The position numbers and the translations under genes are program-made. A DNA stretch of 64,000 bases. It comes from Patiria pectinifera. Lineage: Eukaryota > Echinodermata > Asteroidea > Valvatida > Asterinidae. Under the pieces are notes generated by a model, which searched no databases, was not told the origin of the DNA, and was given only the letters and a program-made list of their open reading frames with translations. Positions 23,645-33,300 of this stretch are shown one piece after another. The DNA lies in contig CM057135.1 in assembly GCA_029964075.1 (NCBI GenBank), positions 18,316,863 to 18,380,862 on the forward strand. Direction: 5' to 3'. Position 1 is the first letter of the stretch. Every line of letters begins with the position of its first letter.

Positions 23645-24282
23645 CTAAAACCAAATTATCATTGGTCAATTGCAAAAAAAACATTTAAATCGGCACTGGA
23701 AATTCTGGGTGCTGTGAAAGTTCACAATTATTGTGGGTGTGGATGTTTAACAATATCCTCAGAGAACACACCAGAAGTTCCATTTTCAAACGACTACAAT
23801 GACTAACATTCAACGGTCATGTGTGGACTTGTTCAGAGAGAGAGAGAAAGCAGTCGATTCCAAGCACACATTCCTTTTTATTTATAGAAGTGTTTCAAAA
23901 TATGATTTTAACATAATCTTAATTTTTTTTCAGTCACAGTAGAACCATTCTTTTTACAATAAACAGTGCTCTACATATGCTCAACTGTGATTGGTGGATT
24001 TTCTGTGGGTTTAGAATGTGAGATCTGAACAATTGTAGACACTGTGCTTGATAAATAAGCTCTGTAGACATGACACTCATCAAATATACAATACACTGTC
24101 TTTGTGAAAGCGCTGCATCTTTTGCCCGTATTACTTTAATTCCATGCACATAGTTCAAATGTCACATGGTTTCCTTTTCTATATACATCATTTGTAACAA
24201 GCTCCGGAACAGTTTAAAATACACAGTTTTTATAAATGCCAGCAAAATACAAAAAAAAATGGAATGTGCAACTTTTGCTCAC
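23645..24282 (-). other. Intron 5 of the recombinase-like gene
   Basis: GTGAGC donor at 24,282-24,277 and AG acceptor at 23,646-23,645. Nothing else was recognised apart from a GA-rich run near 23,840. Confidence 0.65.
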
Positions 24283-24478
24283 CTTCCAGCTGGATGTCTT
24301 GCAGACATTTTCCATGATACTTGCTCATCAAGTTGTTGTCCTGGATTATTGACATTTTGGCAATTTGCACTCTCTCGAGGATTCCTGAGAGTGCTCGGTA
24401 GTGCACACGGTGGACATCAAGTGTGTGACCTAAGTGGTCACACACCCATTGTGTCTCTTGTTGACTCAAACTGAATGA
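24283..24478 (-). CDS. Recombinase-like gene, exon 5 (H and Y motifs of the recombinase core)
   Basis: The exon starts after TACAG (24,480-24,479) with SFSLSQQETQWVCDHLGH and continues TLDVHRVHYRALSGILERVQ, then an NNLMSKYHGKCLQDIQLE stretch. In tyrosine recombinases the last core motifs are LGH(S/T) followed by the nucleophilic Tyr about ten residues later. Here LGHTLDVHRVHYR has the same spacing, so H (of LGH) and Y (of VHYR) are the likely catalytic equivalents. The exon begins in phase 0 and leaves one base at the donor, matching exon 6. The retroelement-filled intron lies immediately upstream. Assignment to the recombinase fold is an inference from motif order. The homologous gene family itself is recognised with more confidence. 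Confidence 0.8.
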
Positions 24479-24739
24479 CTGTATGCAATGATACAAAAGT
24501 ATTAGTAAGGCACGTTGTACTTCATTAACTTCAGAACTACACCTGACACCAGAAAAAAAAAAAAATTCTTTCCAAACGGACAATTTTTCAATACAAGTAA
24601 AATACAGCTGCAAACTGGTTATAAACCAAATCTGACCTGAAATATATCGAATGCTTGGAGGGCCTGAAATTTGGATCCTAGCAGGACCTTTATCGAAGGC
24701 AAAATGACAAGAGGACAAGAACATTCAAGCAAAAATACA

Positions 24740-26457
24740 CATGATTACGGAGGGTAAACAGTAATGCAGGGTGGGGGAATAGAAGAGTGGGGATGGAAGA
24801 GATGAAAAGGAGAGAACAAAACAATATTCCCTTCCTGGATGTTGAGACAACATGGTCCAGAGAATCTTCATCCAATCTTTCTCTCTGGTGAGTCGGACCA
24901 AGTCACTACGGTGACCTAGAGATTCTATGCCCTGTAGAGTCATGCCAGAAATAGTGTGGTTAGGGAGATTGAAGTGGAGAGCCACTGGAGTGTCCAGTTT
25001 CTTAGTTTTCACTGTTGACCTGCGACCAGAAAATCGTTGCTTAAGGGTGTTCTTGGTTTCCCCAACATATTGGATTTTGCATACCCTGCAAGAAATGAGA
25101 TAAATAACGTTAGATATGGTGCAAGTGATGTTTCCCTTTCTCTTGTGGATGGGATCCATTACCTGTGAAAGAAACAGACTCATGAATGTGGTCCTGGCAA
25201 ACTACACATCTAGAAGTGCACTTCAAAGTGCCCTGCTGGATGTGGGAAGAAGGAACATTTTTAGTTGGTGGGACTTCGGCCCTCATATTCAAATCTCTAA
25301 GGTTGCGGGGACACTCTGTAAGCCACGATGGGTTTTTCAATGCTTGTATGTTTGGAAAAATCAGAGTCATTAGAACGGATTCGCCTAAGTCTGAGGGCCT
25401 AACTATACGCTATCCCTGTCTTGCAGTGCTTGGGGTGGCAACTAGTGGCATGGAGGTACTGGTGTGTATCTCTGGGTTTAGAAAACAGATCAGTGATTAG
25501 TGTCTCCTCTTTACGGATGGTGACATCAAGGAAGTGGGCCTCATGGTGGGAGAACTCTACCGTGAATTTGATAGTCCTGTGGAAAGAATTGATGTGGTCA
25601 ATGAAAGAGCCTAAATCTCATCACTGGTCCAGATAAAGAAAATATCTTCATTGTAACGCCACCAGGTCCAAGGGCGACAGGGCGCTGATGCCAGCATGCG
25701 CTCTTCTAGTTCTGACATGAAAATCCATGCGAATGACGGGGCCATGCTGGTCCCCATGGCTGTCCTATGTACCTGTAAAAAGTAAAGTCTGCTCAGAGCC
25801 AACGTGGCTCATCAGGCCGGCGTTTATCTCCGGTTTCTGTAGCATGAAACGACTGAGAATATTTCTATTCCCCCTGGACAGGATGCTAGTTCATCGCAGG
25901 TTACTTCCAAGCTAATGCTGGTACCCATTTATACTCCTGGGTGGAGAGAGGCAGGTGGGGATAAAGTACCTTGCCCAAGGACACAACAGTACGGTCAGCA
26001 GCCGGATTCCAACCCAGGACCCTCTGATTTGGAGCCACAAACCTTAACCACTAGGCCACACTGCTCCCCTTGTACCTGTAGATAGTGTTTATCCATGAAG
26101 GAGAAATTGTTCTTGGTTACTACAAGTTTCATAAGGGATTCAAGATCACGGATGGGAGGTATAGTGTGTCCACTCCTGGACAGGGCTGAAGAACAGGCTT
26201 TGATTCCCTCCTCTTGTGGGATATTGGTGTAGAGGGATGTGACATCAAAAGTCCCGATGATGGCAGTGCTGGGAACCTGGTGCTTGATCTGTTCAAGTTT
26301 GCGAAGGAAGTCGGGGGTGTCATGAATGTAAGAGGGAATGCGAGGAACCAAAGGCTTGAGAAAACTATCAACAAACATGGAGATACGCTCTGTGGGTGAA
26401 CCATTTCCAGATACAATAGGTCTGCTCATTTTGCCTTCGATAAAGGTCCTGCTAGAA
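24740..26457 (-). pseudogene. Penelope-like retroelement remnant (reverse transcriptase + GIY-YIG endonuclease)
   Basis: On the minus strand the order is as follows. First comes the RT core with RPIVSGNGSPTERISMFVD, then the catalytic-region motif FDVTSLYTNIPQEEGI, then GTSMAPSFAWIFM. Next is RYNEDIFFIW in place of the usual RYIDDIF, followed by HHEAHFLDVTIRKEETLITD. The Cys-containing linker follows, and last comes the GIY-YIG domain (NVIYLISCRVCKIQYVGET, then a PVALHFN-like stretch). This is the standard architecture of Penelope-like elements. It is dead: 5'-truncated, with the first catalytic Asp of the YxDD box changed to Glu, an in-frame stop after TGIAYS near 25,400, frame changes, and a SINE inserted between LQVQ and QVHRTAMG. 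A segment of about 30 bp (CTAGCAGGACCTTTATCGAA) occurs at both borders in inverted orientation (24,676 and 26,455). Confidence 0.9.
25778..26070 (-). mobile_element. tRNA-derived SINE inserted in the Penelope remnant
   Basis: A 293-bp insert flanked by exact 10-bp duplications, TGTACCTGTA (25,768-25,777 and 26,071-26,080). On the minus strand its head reads GTGTGGCCTAGTGGTTAAGG (polymerase III A-box-like) and later GGGTTGGAATCC (B-box-like). The body has TGCCCAAGGAC-type and GATGAACTAGCATCC blocks, and the 3' end is GAGCAGACTTTACTTTT. A second, headless copy lies at 1,725-1,932. Its precise SINE family is not determined. Confidence 0.85.
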
Positions 26458-26763
26458 TTGAAACGTCAGGAGCTCCTAACTCCAAGAACATTTTGGACAT
26501 TTTTTTTTTCAGTTAAGTAACTAGCGCAAAAGTTCCCTCATGAACAACAAACCGTATAAAAACTGCATGTACATGTAGTGACATTTCATCTCACCACAAG
26601 TCTTACAAACAAATTCTGCAGCTGAACCACCATACGCAAGCTTATGCCAAGCCTTATGCCACTTCAAAACTGAACCGAGTGCCTGTTTGGAATGTACAAT
26701 GATTTTGTCATTCAAGAAATACCTTCCAATAGAAAGGAAAGGGTTGTTAATCGCAGTGGTATA

Positions 26764-27333
26764 AACTAAGAGAAGAAGTATTCCAAGTCACGCAATGTCG
26801 TGTTGCTGGTAGCAAAGTTTCGGTTGCAAGGGCTGCTAACCTTCATCAGGCAAACTGAAGACTGAATGCTGCGGAACCCATCTTTATCTTGCTTGTCGTA
26901 GTCTGTGTAACCAGTGTGACAGCGGCATCAACATCCCAGCATTCTGGCTTCCAATGATCAGATACCACCACTGCCTCGACAGAGGAGGCCAACGGGGGAG
27001 AATGCAGAGTAGCCCGTATGACGTCCGTCACCCAGCATGCTGCGCTAAACACGGACCCGGATGAGCAGGATGCAAGGAGTTCCACGGCGTCCTTTCATCA
27101 CGACCACCCCAACGCGGAGGGGGCCACCGGGGGAAACCGCAGAGTCACCTGCTTGATGTCCGCCGCCCAGCACGCTCCGCAACACGGACTCTGGCGAGCA
27201 GGATATAAAGGGTACAGCAGCTGGATGCTGCTGTACCCTTCAGTGCCTGATGGAGGTTAGCAGCCCTTGCAACGAAACGTTGCTACCAGCAACACAACAT
27301 CGCGTGACTTGGAATACTTCTTCTCTTAGTAAA
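26764..27333. mobile_element. Penelope-type fold-back (terminal-repeat remnant) with hammerhead-like cores
   Basis: The arms of about 100 bp are inverted: TAAGAGAAGAAGTATTCCAA at the left and TTGGAATACTTCTTCTCTTA at the right. Both contain a motif typical of Penelope-like terminal repeats, with CTGATG..., GGTTAGCAGCCCTTGCAAC and (C)GAAAC. A strong hairpin (GGGTACAGCAGC with GCTGCTGTACCC) lies at 27,208-27,240. It sits about 300 bp upstream of the reverse-transcriptase remnant in transcript direction, consistent with belonging to the same element. Confidence 0.6.
26815..26850 (-). ncRNA. Candidate hammerhead ribozyme core (left arm)
   Basis: The minus strand reads CCTGATGAAGG, then a stem-loop GGTT-AGC...GC-AACC, then CGAAAC. 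This reproduces the invariant CUGANGA, stem II and GAAA of the hammerhead core. Penelope-like elements are known to carry hammerhead motifs in their terminal repeats. Stem I and the cleavage site could not be placed with confidence, so activity is unproven. The other arm (27,246-27,280, plus) has CTGATGG in place of CTGATGA. Confidence 0.4.
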
Positions 27334-27527
27334 TACCTCCCAGTTTTCCTTCTTTTATTGTGAAATAACTTGTTTTGTTTACTAAAGCTTGCTGATAATT
27401 GACAGGAAGAAAAACATTCTTTATGAAATCCTACTGGTATGCTCATGGCAAATCCTTTTAAAATTTGAACATACTGTTGAACCAAATAGGACTTCAGACC
27501 CTTAAATTAGAAAAAAAAGGCATGTAC

Positions 27528-27646
27528 CTGTGTCATTGTGGCCATGTACTTCCTCAAATTTGAGGAACGTATCAGTTCAGGCTGCTCAAGCCCTGCAGAC
27601 AAGGCAACTGATGCCAGGGCGTCACAGCCACGTACCACTCCAGCAC
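27528..27646 (-). CDS. Recombinase-like gene, exon 4 (LRK motif)
   Basis: A 119-bp exon after a TAAG acceptor (27,648-27,647), ending CAG before GTACAT. It encodes AGVVRGCDALASVALSAGLE, then QPELIRSSNLRKYMATMTQ. In tyrosine recombinases this is the HxLR(H/K)xxAT helix. Here the Arg is present in LRK, but the His three residues before it is replaced (SSNLR), a difference from active enzymes. Two bases complete the codon left by exon 3, and the exon ends in phase 0 to match exon 5. Confidence 0.8.
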
Positions 27647-28127
27647 CTTATATGGATGAGAAATATCAAGTCACATTAATTACATGTAGCAGCAGTAAGT
27701 TGGAGAAGCTGTGCCTTTTGTAGACAAATGTTGAATGGTCATGCCATCATAATCAGAAGAGAAGAATGAATCAAGATGATTTAAAGCAACAAAATTTTCT
27801 AATGGAAAAACTCAACATTTGCATACATGTTAAAATGCAGACTCCAAAAAGACATAAGTTATATTTGATTCAATATTTCGTTCTTTATTCAGAACATGAT
27901 GTTCTGAATAAAAAATAAAAAAAAAACTTACCTTAGTCTTTTTAGAGTCTGTATAATATTGAGTAACCTGGATGTTATCAGTGGATCACATAACTAATGG
28001 TAAATGTTCAAATGCATTGGACAGAATTTCAGCCCTGGTCTTTTCTCTAAACCAAAAATGTCCTTACTGGTTGTACCAGATGCAAAGATCTAAAGTCAGA
28101 GAGCAACAACATACTGTAGCACCATAC
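27647..28127 (-). other. Intron 3 of the recombinase-like gene
   Basis: GTATGG donor at 28,127-28,122 and AG acceptor at 27,648-27,647. No further feature was seen. Confidence 0.65.
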
Positions 28128-28254
28128 CATTACTAGCAAAGATGTAGGGATTGATTTGCGAGATGCCTGCAGCCTTCCTCACATCACGAGATGCCAGGAA
28201 TTCCAGAACTGGCTTTATCTCTGCAGGTACAATAACTGGAACTGGTCTTCCCCT
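28128..28254 (-). CDS. Recombinase-like gene, exon 3
   Basis: A 127-bp exon after CTCTAG (28,256-28,255). It encodes RGRPVPVIVPAEIKPVLEFL, then ASRDVRKAAGISQINPYIF and ASN. Joined to exon 2 it completes the EIRGK-RGRPVPVIVP strand-turn-strand, the position of the catalytic Lys in tyrosine recombinases (usually GKGxKxRxVPL). NPYIFA precedes the next helix as in homologous proteins. It starts in phase 0 and leaves one base, fitting both neighbours. Confidence 0.8.
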
Positions 28255-29756
28255 CTAGAGTTTATGAAAACAAATAACATGCACAGTGTATTTGGTTGAT
28301 GCATTATAGTCTGATAATTTTTTCTAGCCCTCCAGATTATTTTGTCTCTTTGCTTACATTTGAAGAACTTTATAAATTACATGTGGAGGTTCCATGGGCA
28401 TCCCCCTAACCATTGCAAGTGCCTCCTGCCTGTATCCGGTTCATAAGTGACTTTGTCGTGCCACTGACAAACCGGATATTCACTATAGACAGGCATCTTG
28501 ACAACTGAAAAAAGAAGAAATCACTGAGCAAGGCCAACTCTATACAGTAATTTTCAGATTTCAATGGTATTAATGACGAGCCAAAAGGAGGAAATGAGCT
28601 GATCAGCTGAAAAGATGCATACCTGACACTAACATCATGTACACAAAAGTACAAAAAATTACCCAAAGTGAAATTATTTCACTTTTGTAAGTTCCTTCTA
28701 ATTTGCTAAAGTTCCTTCTAATAAATCCTGTACTTTCATGGGTTCCACACAGTATGTGAGAGGGTGAAATTTGACACAAAAAGTGCTTACATCAGCAGGT
28801 TATAATTTAGCCACATGAGCGGCATCATGCATACTGTCGAGCTCCTTTTTGGCGAGCTGCTGCGTAGCAGTGCGAGTCTATGTAATACCGTTTTCCGTCC
28901 GTCCAGCCGCATCCAAATGTTAACGTTTTTTTTCCCAGATTTTTTTTTTCAATGCCATTTATTTTGGGGGTTGCATCATAAATTCATCTATACAACTTCA
29001 AATTACAGTTTATATTTCTAAAATTAATTATGTTAATCCAAAAAAGACAATAGAAAAATGTTAAAGTTTTCAAATGTTATTATTTTTTTTTTTGATGAAA
29101 GTTTTTTTCGGTGCTTTTTATTTTGGGGATGCGAAATAAAATTCATCTTTATATCTAAAACATCAAATTACAGTTAATGTTCCTGAAATTAATTATTTTA
29201 ATCCCAAAAGACAATAGAATTTTTTTTTATTTGGATGAAAAGTTAATTTTTTTACAGTGCTTCTTATTTTTGTGGAAAATAATAAAATTCACATCAGCAA
29301 CTGCAAATTCAAGATTATACTCCTAAAAAATAATTACTTTAAAGAAGAAAGACAATTTTTATTCACAGTGCTTATTTTTGTGGAACATAGGTCAATGAGA
29401 AATCACCACTGCTGATAACTGTATTCTCAATCCTACCAAATAGTATTAGAAATTGATTTTGCATTCAAGGCAAAGGGATTATTCAGACATATTGTTCTCA
29501 TGATCCCATTGCACAATTTATCAAGCACGGAGTTTGATTCGCATAGACAATTCAATTCGTTCACTGTTCATAATAAGGCCGCAGCGAGCCATGACAGCTT
29601 TGCTGTTCTAGTTTGTATAGTATTAAAAATACAACATTTGAATTATACTATTACTATTTCAGGACTGGTCGTCAATAAATGGACAGTTGATCACTTAATT
29701 TGCCAGGAATATCTGCTTCAGTGCAGACTGAGAAAATGTCCAACAAAATTACTGAC
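28255..29756 (-). other. Intron 2 of the recombinase-like gene
   Basis: GTCAGT donor at 29,756-29,751. It contains three diverged AT-rich repeat units (28,950-29,385). No other element was recognised. Confidence 0.65.
28950..29385. repeat. Diverged AT-rich tandem repeat (about 130-140 bp, three units)
   Basis: Blocks around GTGCTTTTTATTTTGGGG, AAATTACAGTTAATG and AATTAATTATTTTAATCC, followed by AAAGACAATAGAA, recur three times with decay. Confidence 0.6.
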
Positions 29757-29877
29757 CTTTCCACGAATTTCAACCACATCTTGTGAATACGCCAGTTTTC
29801 TTTCAAATTCTGTCAGGTCCATCATCTCTAATTCCACTGCGCTGATCCCTTTCTTCCGTAGTTCGTAGTTGTCAATG
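29757..29877 (-). CDS. Recombinase-like gene, exon 2
   Basis: A 121-bp exon after TTATTAG (29,879-29,878). It encodes IDNYELRKKGISAVELEMMD, then LTEFERKLAYSQDVVEIRGK. One base completes the Leu codon left by exon 1, so the protein reads RRCGELQAV-L-IDNYE. This corresponds to the first catalytic Arg helix (RxxEL...L...D) of tyrosine recombinases. It ends in phase 0 with EIRGK before GTCAGT. Confidence 0.8.
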
Positions 29878-30381
29878 CTAATAATTAACAGATTATGCAA
29901 AATACAAAAAACCACTTATGATTAATTGTAACCTAAAAATCCAAATTCATTCTGGCGTTTTAACACATAAAACGAATGTGATGAGATAAAATGTTTTTAT
30001 GTAGAGAACAACTAGATATGTTTTAAAACAGTACTGGAAGCAACAAACTCCCATGATAGTAATTTTCTCACCAAACTCGTGTAATTGCTAGAAACGATCA
30101 TGTTCATATACTTGGGTGTGCTCAAATGCATTACTGCATCCTGCACAAGAAACAGCAAGTGTTGTAGTTAAATCCCTCCTGATACTCCATTAAGTCAATA
30201 CACATGCTATTCAAATGAACCATAAGAGAAGCATTCCTTTATCGTCCCTTTATTGTTGACCCTGTTACTTATAACTGGCCCTTTTAAAGGACTTGTGACT
30301 GGAATTGTGATAGACTTGTGATAGACTTCACTACAGCAGTGGAAACAGCCCAATTACTGAAATCCATTTCCATATACTTAC
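29878..30381 (-). other. Intron 1 (of those found) of the recombinase-like gene
   Basis: GTAAGT donor at 30,381-30,376 and AG acceptor at 29,879-29,878. No other feature was seen. Confidence 0.65.
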
Positions 30382-33300
30382 AGCACTGCTTGCAGTTCTC
30401 CGCATCTCCGTTTGTTATATGTGATCAGCTTGGCCTCTGCCAGACGGACAGCTTTTGCAAAGTTGTGGGATGAAAAGTCATCCAGAGAAAGGGACAGCAG
30501 CTCCGAACTGATGTAATCGGCCAGCTTTTTTATATCTTTGGGTAATGGCAATGATTTCTGCTTTCCCAACTGCCTCTCACTGAGAAGAACTCTTGCCAGC
30601 TTTGTAGAGAATTTGATGCTCATCAGTTCCAGGAAATCTTTTGCCTCTTTTCTTGCCAATTCATCTCCCATGCTGATGGCATTGGCGAGTTTAATACCTG
30701 CCAACCTCTTGAGGTGATATGAAAGCTTGACTGCATTAGATGGGGACTCGAGGTCCTCTTCATCGTTTGCATTTTGTTTAGCTACGAGAAACACTGCATT
30801 TGTCACCTCGTCAAAGAATTGTGGCTTCAGATAGTACTCCAGGTCCGTCCCTGCATTTGGAGCACAGATCCTATTCAGCTGTATCTTGACTCGTGCACAC
30901 AGACGCATCAGGCTGGAGGTATGGTACTTTCTCATCAATCTGTTACCCACATTTTTTATCATCCAGTCGTTGCCTATGGCAATGATAAGTGGGTCTGTAC
31001 GTGCCACTTGGCCAACTTCATCATCTCTCATGATGGAGAACACCTCTTCCACTACCGCTTTGCTGGCCTTGGTATCTAGTCTCCCCGAAAGAACATTGGA
31101 CTGTACCAGCAAAGAACCTTTTGTCATCCTGATTGTATCTTCATCCTTGGCAGGACATGTTGCTTGATGTCTGTCAATTACACTTAAGCGTAACCATTCC
31201 TGACAGTTTGGGCAGGGACCAAACTCGCTAACATTAAGCTCAGCCAAGGGCCGTCTGGCAAGGAGAAACTCTCCCTTCTGTTGCTCCAACACCTTACGAT
31301 TGTGAAGGTGATCACCCCTTGCTCTTATCAAACTAAGCTGATTCTTTCTCCTTTCCAGTTTTCTCTTTCGTATTTCTTCACTGTCGGAAGTATGGACAAC
31401 AATTTCAAGTACTCTTTTCACGTCTTGTTGACGCTTATGGACAGTTTGGAGATGTTGTGCAATATTTGGAAATAGCTTCTTACAGTACACACAACTGTGC
31501 CTTGAATTGTAGACTCGTACATGCTTCTTTTTCTTTCCCAGTTTAGTTGTTTCGGATGTTGTGACCTTTCTCATATATATTTGTTTGTACTTAACATCAT
31601 AGATCTTTTCTCTTTCCCATGCATCATCGGAACTGCTTTTGCTATCTTCATGTTGGGAAAGACATTCCTCTACATCTTCTTCAGAGGCTTCCAAAATGTT
31701 CTTCATCATGCCTTTTCTAAATGGTATCACATATGATTGATCAGAATCGCTGCCACTGTCATCAACTGAAGAATGTTTTTCTCCAGAGATCAAGGTCATC
31801 TTTTGAAACTTTTCAGGAGATTCATTGATAGAAGTACATGTATATGTATCACTGCTCGATGAGTCTGAATCACAAATATACTCAGAAGAAGAAGAAGAGG
31901 CAGAAGAAGAGGCAGAGCTTAAACTTGAAATAGGTTCTTCATCTTGGTCACATTCTGGTTCAAGGTGATGGAAGAATGCATGGAATGCATCTGTATGTAC
32001 AGCTTTTGGAGGTTGTTTACGGCAGTGTACCCTTAACCTCGATCTGGATTCTGTACTGGTACTCACTGTCTGGCTGAGAGTAGGAGGTCTTGTTTTCTCT
32101 GGTTCATGATCATCTTCTTGGCTTCTCACTGGCCAACTGCCGCATTGAGTCAAGGGTCTTGCTTTATCTGGTTCATGATCATCTTCTTGGCTTCTCACTG
32201 GCCAACTGCCGCATTGAGTCAAGGGTCTTGTTTCATCTGGTTCATGATCATCATCGTGGCCTCTCACTGGCCGACTGCCGCTAGTCAAGGGTCTTGCTTT
32301 CTCTGGTTCATGATCATCTTCTTGGCTTCTCACTGGCTGACTGCTGCGAGTCAAGGGTCTTGCTTTCTCTGGTTCATGATCATCTTCTTGCCTTATCTCT
32401 GGCCGACTGTCTCGAGCCAATGGTCTTGCTTTCTCTGGTTCATGATCATAATCGTGGCTTCTAACTGGTCGACTGCCACAGTGAGTTATGGGTCTTGTTT
32501 TCTCCGGTTCATGATCATCATCGTAGCTGTTAAATGGCCGAATGCCGTGAGTCAAGGGTCTTGCTTTCTCTGGTTCATGATCATCTTCTTGGCTTCTCAC
32601 TGGCCGACTGCCGCAGTGAGTCAAGGGTCTTGCTTTCTCTGGTTCATGATCATCTTCTTGGCTTCTCACTGGCCGACTGCCGTGAGTCAAGGGTCTTGCT
32701 TTCTCTGGTTCATGATCATCTTCTTGGCTTCTCACTGGCTGACTGCCGCAGTGAGTCAAGGGTCTTGCTTTCTCTGGTTCATGATCATCTTCTTGGCTTC
32801 TCAATGGTCGACTGCTGCGAGTCAAGGGTCTTGCTTTCTCTGGTTCATGATCATCTTCTTGGCCTCTCACTGGCCGACTGCCGCAGTGAGTCAAGGGTCT
32901 TGCTTTCTCTGGTTCATGATCATCTTCTTGGCTTCTCACTGGCCGACTGCCGCATTGAGTCAAGGGTCTTGCTTTCTCTGGTTCATGATCATCTTCTTGG
33001 CTTCTCACTGGCCGACTGCCGCAGTGAGTCAAGGGTCTTGGTTTCTCTGGTTCATGATCATCTTCTTGGCTTCTCACTGGCCGACTGCCGCAGTGAGTCA
33101 AGGGTCTTGCTTTCTCTGGTTCATGATCATCTTCTTGGCCTCTCACTGGCCGACTGCCGCAGTGAGTCAAGGGTCTTGCTTTCTCTGGTTCATGATCATC
33201 ATCGTGGCCTCTCACTGGCCGACTGCTGCGAGTCAAGGGTCTTGCTTTCTCTGGTTCATGATCATCTTCTTGGCTTCTCACTGGCCGACTGCCGCAGTGA

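Larger units (their letters stand above)
24479..27527 (-). other. Intron 4 of the recombinase-like gene, filled with Penelope-type DNA
   Basis: It runs from the GT donor after exon 4 (27,527) to the AG acceptor of exon 5. It holds the Penelope reverse transcriptase/GIY-YIG remnant (24,740-26,457), a SINE inside it, and the fold-back at 26,764-27,333. Confidence 0.7.

Noticed and set aside
24230..24724. 164-codon minus ORF taken as a whole
   Set aside because: Only 24,283-24,478 aligns with the recombinase-like family and has splice sites. The rest is intron read-through.
25995..26070. tRNA gene on the minus strand
   Set aside because: The A-box and B-box-like head belongs to a 293-bp SINE with a 10-bp target duplication. 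A full cloverleaf was not found.
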